In this document: positions 20,971 to 30,884 of the stretch, piece after piece | Layout: each line of letters starts with the position of its first letter | Position numbering within the stretch: position 1 is the first letter of the stretch | Source of the DNA: Xylaria sp. FL1777 | Taxonomy: Eukaryota > Ascomycota > Sordariomycetes > Xylariales > Xylariaceae | DNA length: 30,884 nucleotides | Direction: 5' to 3' | Assembly (NCBI GenBank): GCA_022578965.1 | Contig: MU400858.1 | Span: 1-30,884 of the forward strand | Position numbers and translations under genes: made by a program | Notes under the pieces: generated by a model | Database searches by the model: none | Told to the model about the DNA's origin: nothing | Seen by the model: the letters and a program-made list of their open reading frames with translations, nothing else

Positions 20971-22339
20971 TTATTCTTTTTTTTCTAGAATTGTTGTTTT
21001 AACAATTTTTTATAAATATTTTTTTTTTTTTTTTTTCTTGCATATTATAATATTAAAACGCATTAAAAAAACTAACTGCTTATTTAAAATAAAGCAAAAA
21101 CTTATTTTTACTTTTTTTATTAATTTTATTAGCTATAAAGTTATGCTTTGCTTTTGCTACTTTAATTAGTTATTAATATATAAAATAATAAATAATATAT
21201 TTTATTGTTTTAAATATATACGCGCTAATTACTTTTGCAATAAATTAAAAGTTTTAATTAACTTAATTAATAATATAGTTTTTAAATATTATTGTTTTAA
21301 AAAAAAAAAAAAGCAAGCAAAACAATAGCTATTTTTAGTTCAAAAAAAATTAAAACAAACTTAAAATAGCTTTAATTTTGTTTTAAGCAAGTTAGTTTAG
21401 CTTTATATATAAAAACGTTTTTTAAAAGCAAAAAGTATTAAAATAGTTTAGCAAAAGCTTTAATCCCTAAATAAACTAAACAAAATAAAACGTATTAAAA
21501 AAAAACAAAAAGTGCTAGCAAAAAAGCAAAAACAACAAAAAAAGCAAGCTAAAGCAACACAAGCTGCTTTATTTAAGTTTAATTAAAACTTTTTAAGTGT
21601 TTTTTTTAAAATTAACTTTTTTTTCTTAGTTTTAAGCAGTTAAAATATTAGCAGTAAAACTAATTTATAACTACTTTAGTAGTTTTTAAATGTTTTTTAA
21701 ATTTTTAAGTATTATTAATATATAAGTATTCTTTTTATTTAATAAAATATTTTAAGTTATTATTATTTTAATAAAAATTTAGTATACTTTTAACTTTATA
21801 AACGTTTTAATTTGTTTTTATTTTTAATTATATTTTAATAAATGTTTTAATAAATGCTAGTTTTAATAAAAAAATGTAAAAAATAAGGTAAATTTGCATA
21901 TTTTTTAGTAATAATAGTTTATAGTTAATAAGTAAAATAATTTCTTTAATTTTAAAAAAGCTAAGTTTTTTAAATTCTAATTTATTGCTTAGTTATTTTG
22001 TTTTAATTTAAAAAATATTAATGTTTGCATTTTGTTTTTATTATAGCAAATAAACTTTGTTTTTTTTTTTAAAGGTTAGTTCTTTAGTTCGTTTTTTATT
22101 ATAGTATATTAACATCCGTTGTTATAAAAATTAAAAGCATAGTTATAGTTTAACTTATAACGTTTTAATTTTTATTGTAATAGTTTTTGCTTAAAGTACT
22201 ATAGTTAAAATAACAAATATTTTTATTAATGTTTTTTTTTGTTTTTTAATAGTTGTTTGCTATTTATAAATAGTTTTATACAAAAATATATTTATATTTT
22301 TATTTATTAATATATTATATAAAATTTATGCTATTAATA

Positions 22340-22760
22340 ATAGTTTTACTTAATTGTTTTATTAATAGTTAATATAACTTTATAAATATTGTTTTAATAT
22401 TTAATTTAGTTTTTTTGTTTGTTTATTTGTTTATAAATAATAAATAGTTAAAAACTTTAGTTTAACACTAATAAGTTTAAAAAAACTAGTTTTAAACTTA
22501 AAAGTAAACAATTTATTTTAATTTAAAACAATTTTTTTTAATAGCTTATATTTATTTAAATATTAATATATAAAAGCATATATAAGTTATTTAGCTATTA
22601 TATTTTCTTTAAATAGTAAAAAATAAGCGTACTTAATAAGTTTATTAATAATAACCTATATTTTATTATATTATACTTTTATAACTAAATTAGTTAATAA
22701 AAGTAATGCTATAATAAAATTTTAAGCAATAGTATGCTATGCTTATTTAAGTATTTATAT
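22340..22760 (-). pseudogene. Integrase core, Gypsy-2 copy B
   Basis: Reverse complement of copy A 17900-18330. The minus-strand reading near 22413-22448 gives the same degraded HPQTDGQTE motif, and the region near 22570-22645 the TKYAYF-LFKENITAK block. Like copy A it has lost catalytic residues and has several stops. Confidence 0.83.
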
Positions 22761-23749
22761 AAGTTGTAGCAATTTATAAAGCTTATATTAAGCTACTTTA
22801 GCTTTGTTATAAATATTATACTTTTTTATAATAAATTTAATTATGTTTTATAGTTTTAAAAAATCGTATTTTTTTTATAATTATTGAACTATTTTTGTTG
22901 TTTTTTAATGTTTATATAATAAGTATTTATAAAATTTCTTAATAAACTTATTTCGTAAAAATTCCAGTAAATAAACCTTATATCTATATATTAGCTTATT
23001 ATTTTTTAATCTTTTATATTTTCGTAGTTATCCTAACTTCTTTAAATTATAAGCTTATTATAGCTATATATTTATAAAGTTCTTAAGTATAATTTCAACT
23101 TTTAAGCTTTTATTTCTTTAAAAATGCAGCACTTAAATATTTTTTTTTAAAACTTTAAATCTTTTTTAACTTTGTTAATTAAGTATATTTGCTTAAATGT
23201 TTTTTTTTTTCTTAATATAACATATTTTAAAATTAAACTTAAAAAAAAAAACCATTTAATTTTTATATTGTTTAGTAATCTTTTATATAGTTATAAATTT
23301 TATTAAGTTCTAATAATTTAAATAAATTTTAATTAGCTTTATAATTTTTATAAAAAACAGTTCTTACTTTTTAAGTGCTATAATAATTATAAATAGTTCT
23401 TTATTATATATAAAATATTATAATGCTACGTTTTATAATGCTTTAAAACAATAAGCTACTAAATGCTATTTTTTGTTATTTTTTAGTTGTTTTAAAACTT
23501 TTATAATTATACTATTTAAAGCATTTATTTTTAGCTTTTTTTTTTTTTATAAATTAAGTAGTTTAACTATAAAGTTAAAAGTAACTTTTAATTTTAATTT
23601 TTTAAAAGCTTTTTAAGTTTCTTTTAAAATTAAAAAAAATTTTCTTTTATATTTTTTCTTTGTATACTTTATAAAATAAAATGCCATTTTTCTAAAGTTT
23701 TAAATTAACATTTAAACATAATTTAAAAATCTTAATGCTTATTATATGT

Positions 23750-24560
23750 TTATAATAGTAGCTAAATTAAATATTTTCTAGTTTTATACTATGTTAATTT
23801 TTAACTATTAAATTTATATTTATTTTAAAGTAATTATAAATCTTAAAAAGTTAATTTTTTATATATGCTATATATATTTTTTAGTATTAAATTATAATTT
23901 TGCTTATTTAAGTATTTTTAACACTTAAGTTATATATTTTTTGTGTTTTTTTAGTGTTTTAAAGTAAATCAAAATATTATTTAAATAAATAAATATAAAC
24001 TTATTTAAAAACTTCCGTAAAATTGTTATTATTATATATTAAAAGCTAACTAATACGTTTTATAGTTTTTATAGCATAATTATATACTTATATAATTTAT
24101 ATACTGTTTATATAGCAGTTTTCTATTTTTTTTTTTTAGCTATTTTAATAGCATAATATTTATTTAAAATATTAACTGCTATAAACTATTTTGCTTAGCT
24201 AATATTTTTTCTTATAATTATTAGCAAAGTAAAAAAATATTTATTTATAATAGTAATTATGTTTAATAATTAATAATTAACTACTACTTATTATACTAGT
24301 TTTTTTTTTTTATTAATTAATTATTTTTTATTTTTTATTTTAAGTACTAGCACTATAAAATATTTAACAAATAACTAAAATTTTTTTAAAAATCTCTTTG
24401 CTAAATTTTTTTAAATATATTTTTATAAAGCGTTTATTTTATTTAAGCTTATATAATATACTTAATAAAGCTTTAGTTAACATTTTTTCTTAATAAAAAT
24501 GTAGTAATTTTATAAGCTATGTTTAAAAAGTTCTTTTTTTTCTTTTTTTTTAAATAGTTT
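23750..24560 (-). pseudogene. Reverse transcriptase domain, Gypsy-2 copy B
   Basis: The minus-strand codons complementary to 23976-23987 read Y-L-N-N, followed by ILIY, the mutated YLDD catalytic site. Copy B keeps a TTG here where copy A has TTA, showing independent mutation. The flanking sequence mirrors copy A 16100-16900. Confidence 0.83.
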
Positions 24561-26169
24561 ATAAAATCTATAATATACTTTTAATATTTTGTTCAGGATT
24601 TCTTTTGCAATTTTTCTAATTTTTTTGCTTTATTTTTTACTTTTTTAATTAATAGTTTTTGCTTTTTATTAAATCAAAAAATCGCTAGTTTTTAGCTATA
24701 ATATTCCTAAAATAATATTATAATTAAATATATTAGCAATATTTAATACAATTTATTTTTTATGTTTTTATATAAATATATTAAAAAGTTTAGTTTTTTT
24801 AAATATATAACCGTTATTATAGCTAAAAGTACTTTTATTAAATCTTTTAATTTTTTAAGATCTTTACTTATATTTTTAGAAAATTTTATTTTGTTTTGCT
24901 ACTTTAAATAAAATTATATTAGCTTATACTTTTAAATTAATTAAAATGTTATACTTTTTTTTTTAATATATAAGTTTAACTTTAAATTAGTTTTACTAAT
25001 TATTATATTAAACTTTATATAAAGCCTTAGTTTTTTTAGCTATTTGCTGCTTTTTTAGCAAATGTTTATTTTATTTTTTAATTTTTCTTTATAAAATGTT
25101 TAAATACTTATTTTATTTTGCACTTTAAATATTATTGCGCTTTATTTTATTTTTGCTTTTAGTTAAGCTTTAAATTGTAGTTTTTAAGCTTTTTTACTTT
25201 TAGCAACTATTTTTTAGTATAATTGTGCTTTAATTAGCTAGTAATATTTATAATAATTATTTTTATATTTTTTTAAAATAATATTATAAGTATAATTAAA
25301 ATCTTTTTTAAATATTATAAATTTTTATAAATTTTTATAATAAACTATAGTTATAACTAACTACTTTAATTTATAAAAGTTCTATATTTTTATTTTTGCA
25401 ATTTGTTTAAAAAACTAATTATTTTTTAGTTTATTAAGTAAATATTAATAGCAATAATATATTATATAGCAATTTTATAATATTTTGTTATGTTTTAAAT
25501 TTTTTAAGCATAAAATATTATTATTATTTTTTATTATAGTTTTATTATAGTAATAACTTTTAGCAATTAGTTAAATTGCTAGCTTTAGTTTTTAAAACAT
25601 ATTAGTTTTTATGCTAATTATTAGTGCTTTTTTATTTTGTTATATTTAAAGCAATTTAAACTATAAAAATATTTTATTTATTTTTATTAGTTTTTTCTTT
25701 ATAGTATTTTTTATAGCTTTTAATTTTATTTATTTTTGCTTTAAAGTTATATAAGTTTTGTTTTTTTAAGTTTATTTAATAACTAAGTATTTTAATAATT
25801 TATAATTAGTTTAATAATTATACTATTTATAATTATAGTTTTATTTTTTTAAACATAACTTTTTTTTAAGCTATATTTTAAGCTTTAATAGTTTAAAGTT
25901 TTTATAGTTTTATAAATTTATTAACTATATTAACTTACTACTTTTTATTATTTGTTACTTTTAATTAAACTATTTTTTTAAGTTATATATTAAACAACTT
26001 TAATTATTTATATAGCAAATATATTTTTTTATAATTTGTTTTAATAACTATAAAGCTTTTAAATAATATTTATATATTTATTTATTTTAACCTATATAAA
26101 TAAAGCATTTAAATTTATTTAATATAGCACTTTTGTTTTAACTTAAAACAGCAATTTTATATTTTTGCT

Positions 26170-27500
26170 TTAAAAACATATTTTTTAAATTGCTTTATTG
26201 TTTTTTATTGTTTTAAACTTTTATAACTTGTACTTTTTTCTTAAATTAAAAAATCTTTTCCTTTTTATAGCTTTTTTTTCCGTTTTTTTTCTTAAATTAG
26301 CATTATTTTTAAAAGTATTCTTTTTTTTTGTAGTTATAACATTTAACTTTAAATATATCTTAAGGTTATTATTTCTAAACTTTACTAATTTGCTTAAATT
26401 TTTATTTAATACTTTTTTAAATATTTTTTTTCTTGTTTTTTTTAGTTCTTTTAGTTTTAAAGTATTAATTAAATAATTATTAATTAATTATAATAGCTAT
26501 ATTAATATATGTATTAATTTTTGTTAGTTTATTTATTTTGCATAGTTTATTTTAAACTTAAGTTTTAAGTTTACTATAAAATAAATAAAACAATATAAGC
26601 TTAAACAATTTTAAAATTATTATTAATTGTTTAAATTTTATAACATAATTTACTACTGCTTTTATTTGTTTTAAGTAATAAAGTGCTTTTTTTATATGTT
26701 TTGCCTTTTAAATATTTTTAAACAGTACTTTTATTTAATTTTTAAACTTAATATAGTTTTTAAAAATTTCTTTTGTTTTTAGCTTAAAATTAGTTAACTT
26801 ATTAGCTTTTAAAAAATTCTTTAAAATAAATTAAAATTATTTTAGTACTTTTTTTAACAAAAATTATAAAATAGTTATTATTTTTTAGTTTTTTTTTATA
26901 ATAGTAATAAAATGCTATTTTAAATAAAGTTTAACGTAAATTAAAAAAGCTTTTATATTTATAAATCTATTATAAAGCTTTAAAGCAATAAGTTTAAAAC
27001 TTTTAATGTTTAGTATTTTTAACATTATAAATAATCTTAATAATAAAAGCAGTAATAATAATAAAAAGTTAAGTTTTTTATTTTAAGTTATTACTTTAAG
27101 TATAATAATAATAAAAATAAGCATTAAGTTTACTAATAGTAATATTAATGTTAGTTATAATATAATTACTTATTTAAAGCTTTAATTTATTATTATAATA
27201 GCAGTTATTATTGCTGCTTTAATTATTATAACTAATATTTATGCTAGTTTAAAAGTTATAACGCTTAATATTTAAGCTATTCTTTAAGTTAAAGCAACTA
27301 GTTTACTTTATAGCGCTAATATTAATATTAGTTCTTTTTTATTACTGCTGCTTAACTTTTTTTTTTTTGCTACTATTTTTCTTTTAATAAAAGTAACTAA
27401 TAAAAATACTAAAGTTTATTATTTTAGTACGTTGCTAATTTTAAAAATCTTTAAAATTTTTAAACTTAATTTTTAACTTTTTGTTTTTAATAGTATAACT
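26170..27500 (-). pseudogene. Probable gag remnant, Gypsy-2 copy B
   Basis: Between the 5' LTR (27685-28178) and the pol region, the minus strand is A-rich. From about 26470 to 26200 it reads a charged, lysine-rich frame with very few stops (for example ELKKTRKKIFKKVLNKNLSK and LVKFRNNNLKIYLKLNVI). Position and composition fit Gag. A candidate knuckle near 25630-25680 did not have exact CCHC spacing, so I do not claim it. About 27500-27684 is probably leader; a primer-binding site is not recognisable. Confidence 0.45.
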
Positions 27501-27684
27501 TAAATCTAGTTTTATTAATTATTAAATAAAGTTTATTTATGTAATACTATTTAGTATTTTTATTTTTTAAATATTTCTTTAGTATACTTTTAAAAGTTTA
27601 TTTTATAAATTGTTTATTACTTAACTTTTTATATTAATATTTGTTTTTATATATTAAGTTTTATTAATTAAAAAGCTATTAAAA

Positions 27685-28178
27685 TATAACAAACCTATTA
27701 TATATTAATATAACAGGTTTGCTTTTAAAGTTTTAATTTATAAATAACAATAAAATTTTTAATAGTAGTTCATTAAAAAAGTTTTCGAAGTACTTTTACT
27801 ACTATGCATTAATAAAAGTTTTAAAAAATTAAAAGTAATAAATATATTAGTGCTTAATAGTTATAAAAAATTAATAGCTAAAAAACTAAAATTAAGTAAA
27901 TAATTAAATATAAAAAGTGCATAATTATATAAACAAAAAAAAAATAAAAAAAGTAATAACTCCTTTTAAATTACTGCAAGTTTAGTAAGCACTAAATTAC
28001 TATAAGCCTAGTAAGCTTTAAATTACTATAAGCTTAATAAGCCTTAAATTACTGTAAGCCTAGTAAGCTAAATAAGTTATTATATAACTTTAGCTCTAGC
28101 TAGCAAAAAAAAAGGTGCAAAGTATATATAAAAGCATTAAGCCGCTTTAAAGGCTACCCTAGTGCTAATTTCGTAACA
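27685..28178 (-). repeat. 5' LTR of Gypsy-2 copy B (least mutated Gypsy-2 LTR in places)
   Basis: 494 bp, plus-strand ends TATAACAAACC and TTTCGTAACA. It retains GC-rich patches missing from other copies, such as AAGCCGCTTTAAAGGCTACCC near 28139-28159. It is followed directly by GTTTA (28179-28183). Confidence 0.93.
27690..27720. repeat. Hairpin at the PBS-side end of the Gypsy-2 LTR
   Basis: AAACCTATTATA and TATAACAGGTTT pair around a short TTAA-type loop, with one C-A mismatch. The same structure is present in the other three LTRs (20482-20512, 29000-29026 and, inverted, 20145-20175). In coding orientation it lies at the end of U5, beside the primer-binding site. A role in RNA packaging or transcript processing is conceivable but not shown. 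Confidence 0.65.
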
Positions 28179-28183
28179 GTTTA
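28179..28183. repeat. Target-site duplication of Gypsy-2 copy B, right copy
   Basis: GTTTA, identical to 20472-20476. Confidence 0.85.
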
Positions 28184-28994
28184 ATATTATTACTTAATAA
28201 ATAGCTAAAATATTAAAGGTATAATAAATAAAAAGTTAAAGCTATTTAATTTACTTAATAAAAAGCTAAGTATAAAATAAATACAAACTAGCAAAAATAA
28301 AAACTAGCAAAAATATATAAACTAGCAAAGATATATATAAGTTAAAACTAATATAAGCTAATTAAACAAAAGGTTTAAATAAACTTATTAACTAAAAAAA
28401 ATGTTGTTAATACACTTATTAATAAAAAAACACTTATAAACTAAAAGGATTTTTACTAATATATTTATTAACAAAAAAACATTTATAAATTAAAAGAATT
28501 TTTATTAATACGCTTATTAACTAAAAGACATATATAAACTAAAAAATGCATTACTAAAAACCTTTTAACTAAAAGAATTATTATTAATATACTTATTAAC
28601 TAAAGAATATTTATAAACTAAGAAATATATTGCTAAAAATTTATTAACTAAAAGAATTATTATTAATACACCTATAAACTAAAAGATATATTACTAAAAA
28701 CTTATTATTAAAAAATACATTAGCTAAAAAACGTATAACTAAAAAATATATAAAATATAAAACGCATTAATTTAAACAATATATAAAAAAAGCTTTAATT
28801 TTAAAATATTTACAAGCAAAAATTATAATATTAAAGCAACTATAAAAAATAAATACTTAGGCCTTTATTATTATAAAGCTATAAAAACTAAAAAGTTTAA
28901 CTTATATATAGTTATAGCTTAATTAAAAAACATTTATATATATATTTTATTTATATAACCTTATATATTATTTATTTATAGCATAATATAAACT
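28184..28994. other. 811-bp spacer between copies B and D
   Basis: AT-rich, with no protein motif. It contains short repeats of ACTAGCAAAAATA around 28286-28335 and the minisatellite at 28383-28692. The rest (28700-28994) shows nothing recognisable. The last five bases, AAACT, should be one copy of copy D's target duplication. Confidence 0.6.
28383..28692. repeat. Minisatellite with two unit lengths (49 and 79 bp)
   Basis: Units opening CACTTATTAA or similar begin at 28413, 28462, 28511, 28590 and 28669. The first two are 49 bp and the next two 79 bp, the longer form containing an additional roughly 30-bp internal copy of the TTTTAACTAAAAGAATTATT part. A partial unit precedes at 28383. Core words are TTATTAACTAAAAG and TATAAACTAAAA. 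Confidence 0.82.
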
Positions 28995-29488
28995 TATAAT
29001 AAACCTGTTATATACTAATATAATAGGTTTGCCCTTGGGGTTTTAATTTGCAAGTAATAATAAAATCCTTAATAGTAGTCCGTTAAAGAAGTTTTCGGAA
29101 TACTTTTATTACTATGCATTAATAAAAGTCTTAAAAAATTAAAAGTAATAAATATATTAGTGCTTAGCAGTTATAAAAAATTAATAGCTAAAAAACTAAA
29201 ACTAAATAAATAACTAAATATAGAAAATATATGTTTATATAAACAAAAAAAAAGTAAAAAAAGTAGTAACTTTTTTTAAATTACTATAAGTTTAATAAGC
29301 ATTAAATTACCGTAAGCTTAATAAGCTTTAAATTATTATAAGCTTAATAAGCCTTAAATTACTATAAGCTTAATAAACTAAGTAAATTATTATATAACTT
29401 TAGCTTTAATTAGCAAAAAAAAAAATGCAAAATATATATAAAAGCATTAAGCTGCTTTAAAAGTTATTTTAATGCTAATTTTATAACA
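28995..29488 (-). repeat. 3' LTR of Gypsy-2 copy D
   Basis: 494 bp, same boundaries as the other Gypsy-2 LTRs (TATAATAAACC to TTTATAACA). It retains CCCTTGGGG near 29032-29040 and GTCCG near 29078-29082, lost in the copy-A and copy-B LTRs. It carries the four-unit 26-bp array at 29278-29381. Confidence 0.92.
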
Positions 29489-30884
29489 TTATTTCTTTTT
29501 TTTTAAAATTGTTGTTTTAATAATTTTCTGTAAGTATTTTTCTTTTTTTTTTTTTTTATATGTTATAATATTAAAGCGCATTAAAAAAACTAACTGCTTA
29601 TTTAAAACAAAGCAAAAATTTATTTTTGCTTTTTTTATTAATTTTACTAGCTATAAAATTATGCTTTATTTTTGCTGCTTTAATTAGTTATTAATATGCA
29701 AAATAATAAATAATATGTTTTATTGTTTTAAATATATACGTGTTAGTTGCTTTTGCAACAAATTAAAAGTTTTAATTAACTTAATTAGCAATATAATTTT
29801 TAAATACTATTATTTTAAAAAAAAAAAAAAGCAAATAAAGCAATAGTTACTTTTAGTTTAAAAAAAACTAAAACAAGCTTAAAATAGCTTTAATTTTGTT
29901 TTAAGCAAGTTAGCTTAGCTTTATATATAAAAACGTTTTTTAAAAGCAAAAAGTATTAAAATAGTTTAGCAAAAGCTTTAGTTCTTAAATAAACTAAACA
30001 AAATAAAACATATTAAAAAAAAACAAAAAGCGCTAATAAAACAGTAAAAATAATAAAAAAAGCAAGCTAAAACAACACAAGCTACTTTATTTAAATTTAA
30101 TTAAAATTTTTTAAGCGTTTTTTTTAAAGTTAACCTTTTTTTTCTAGTTTTAAACAGTTAAAATATTAGCAATAAAACTAATTTATAACTACTTTAATAG
30201 TTTTTAAGTATTTTTTAAGTTTTTAAATATTATTAGCATATAAATATTTTTTTTATTTAATAAAATACTTTAAGTTATTATTGTTTTAACAAAAATTTAA
30301 TATATTTTTAACTTTATAAACGTTTTAATTTATTTTTATTTTTAGTTATGTTTTAATAAATATTTTAATAAGTGCTAGTTTTAGTAAAAAAATATAAAAA
30401 ATAAAATAAATTTGCATATTTTTTAGTAATAACAGTTTATAGTTAATAAATAAAATAACTTCTTTAATTTTAAAAAAGCTAAGTTTTTTAAATTTTAATT
30501 TATTGCTTAGTTATTTTATTTTAATTTAAAAAATATTAATGTTTGCATTTTGTTTTTGTTATAGCAAATAAACTTTGTTTTCTTTTTTAAAGGTTAGTTT
30601 TTTAGTTCGTTTTTTATTATAATATATTAACATTTGTTATTATAAAAATTAAAAGCGTAGTTATAGTTTAGCTTATAGCGTTTTAATTTTTATTATAATA
30701 ATTTTTGCTTAAAATACTATAGTTAAAATAACAAATGCTTTTATTAATATTTTTTTTTGTTTTTTAATAGTTACTTGCTATTTATAAACAGCTTTATGCA
30801 AAAATATGTTTATATTTTTGTTTATTAATATATTATATAAAATTTATGCTATTAATAATAATTTTATTTAATTATTTTATTAAT
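28995..30884 (-). mobile_element. Gypsy-2 copy D, 3' portion, running off the window
   Basis: A 494-bp LTR (28995-29488) followed by 1,396 bp matching copy B 20971 to about 22365 in the same orientation. It has the complement of the polypurine tract just inside the LTR. By analogy with copy B the coding strand is minus and this is the 3' end; integrase, RT, gag and the 5' LTR should continue to the right of the window. The window ends just short of the region where copy B has the degraded HPQTDGQTE motif, so no pol catalytic motif is included. Confidence 0.9.

Larger units (their letters stand above)
20477..28178 (-). mobile_element. Gypsy-2 copy B: complete LTR retrotransposon, RIP-degraded
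   Basis: 7,702 bp bounded by two 494-bp LTRs and a perfect GTTTA duplication. Coding direction is minus: the reverse complement carries the same RT and integrase motifs as copy A, and the A-rich, lysine-heavy strand is minus. The 5' LTR is therefore at 27685-28178 and the 3' LTR at 20477-20970. No nested insertion was seen. Every gene is broken. A 92-codon phenylalanine/leucine-rich open frame on the plus strand (26198-26476) is antisense to the degraded gag region and is not a gene. Confidence 0.93.

Noticed and set aside
25630..25680. Possible CCHC knuckle of Gypsy-2 gag on the minus strand
   Set aside because: A CFKYNK-type start is present but the His falls one residue off the CX2CX4HX4C spacing, so it is not claimed.
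26198..26476. 92-codon open frame on the plus strand, almost all Phe/Leu/Val
   Set aside because: Hydrophobic low-complexity translation of T-rich DNA, antisense to the probable gag of Gypsy-2 copy B. It only superficially resembles a membrane protein.
27685..28178. Solo LTR interpretation
   Set aside because: It pairs with 20477-20970 across a collinear gag-pol interior and shares a perfect GTTTA duplication, so it is the 5' LTR of copy B.
28383..28692. CRISPR-like array
   Set aside because: Spacing is irregular (49 and 79 bp), the between-unit sequence is itself repeated, there is no unique spacer content, and the context is a fungal repeat region.
1..30884. Mitochondrial or AT-rich bacterial/protist genome as the source
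   Set aside because: The composition alone would allow it, but LTR retrotransposons with target duplications, chromoviral pol and transition-only divergence between paired LTRs point to RIP in a filamentous ascomycete.

Overview
This window holds no intact protein-coding gene. It is an extremely AT-rich block made almost entirely of nested and adjacent LTR retrotransposons wrecked by C-to-T/G-to-A transitions. TpA is everywhere, CpA and TpG are scarce, and ancestral Gln and Trp codons have become TAA/TAG. This is the signature of repeat-induced point mutation (RIP), so the host is most likely a filamentous ascomycete (Pezizomycotina) and the window an AT-rich, gene-poor isochore. The species cannot be named from the sequence.

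Layout, left to right. (1) Gypsy-2 copy A reads on the plus strand. It enters from the left (1-221), is split by a 15.1-kb insertion, resumes at 15367 and ends with its 3' LTR at 19687-20180. (2) The insertion is Gypsy-1 (222-15366), a Ty3/Gypsy chromovirus with 286-bp LTRs, gag with a mutated CCHC knuckle, protease, RT, RNase H, integrase, a chromodomain and a surviving G-rich polypurine tract. (3) Gypsy-1 is itself split by about 8.2 kb (3243-11476). Matching 26-bp inverted ends and an imperfect 6-bp duplication suggest a DNA transposon of unknown family. (4) Inside that sits a 2.2-kb non-autonomous LTR element (8268-10498) with 300-bp LTRs, a perfect CTAGT duplication and a 96-bp tandem repeat. 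Four insertion layers can therefore be read.

To the right, a 296-bp spacer (20181-20476) separates copy A from Gypsy-2 copy B (20477-28178, minus strand), which is structurally complete: two 494-bp LTRs and a perfect GTTTA target duplication. A and B lie tail to tail and form an inverted repeat of about 5 kb per arm. An 816-bp spacer with a minisatellite (about 28383-28692) follows. Then comes Gypsy-2 copy D (28995 to beyond the window, minus strand), seen only as its 3' LTR and the 3' part of its interior.

Assignments rest on degenerate reading frames, LTR boundary matching and target-site duplications read by eye. All domain edges are approximate. The interior of the 8.2-kb insertion is the main unexplained part.
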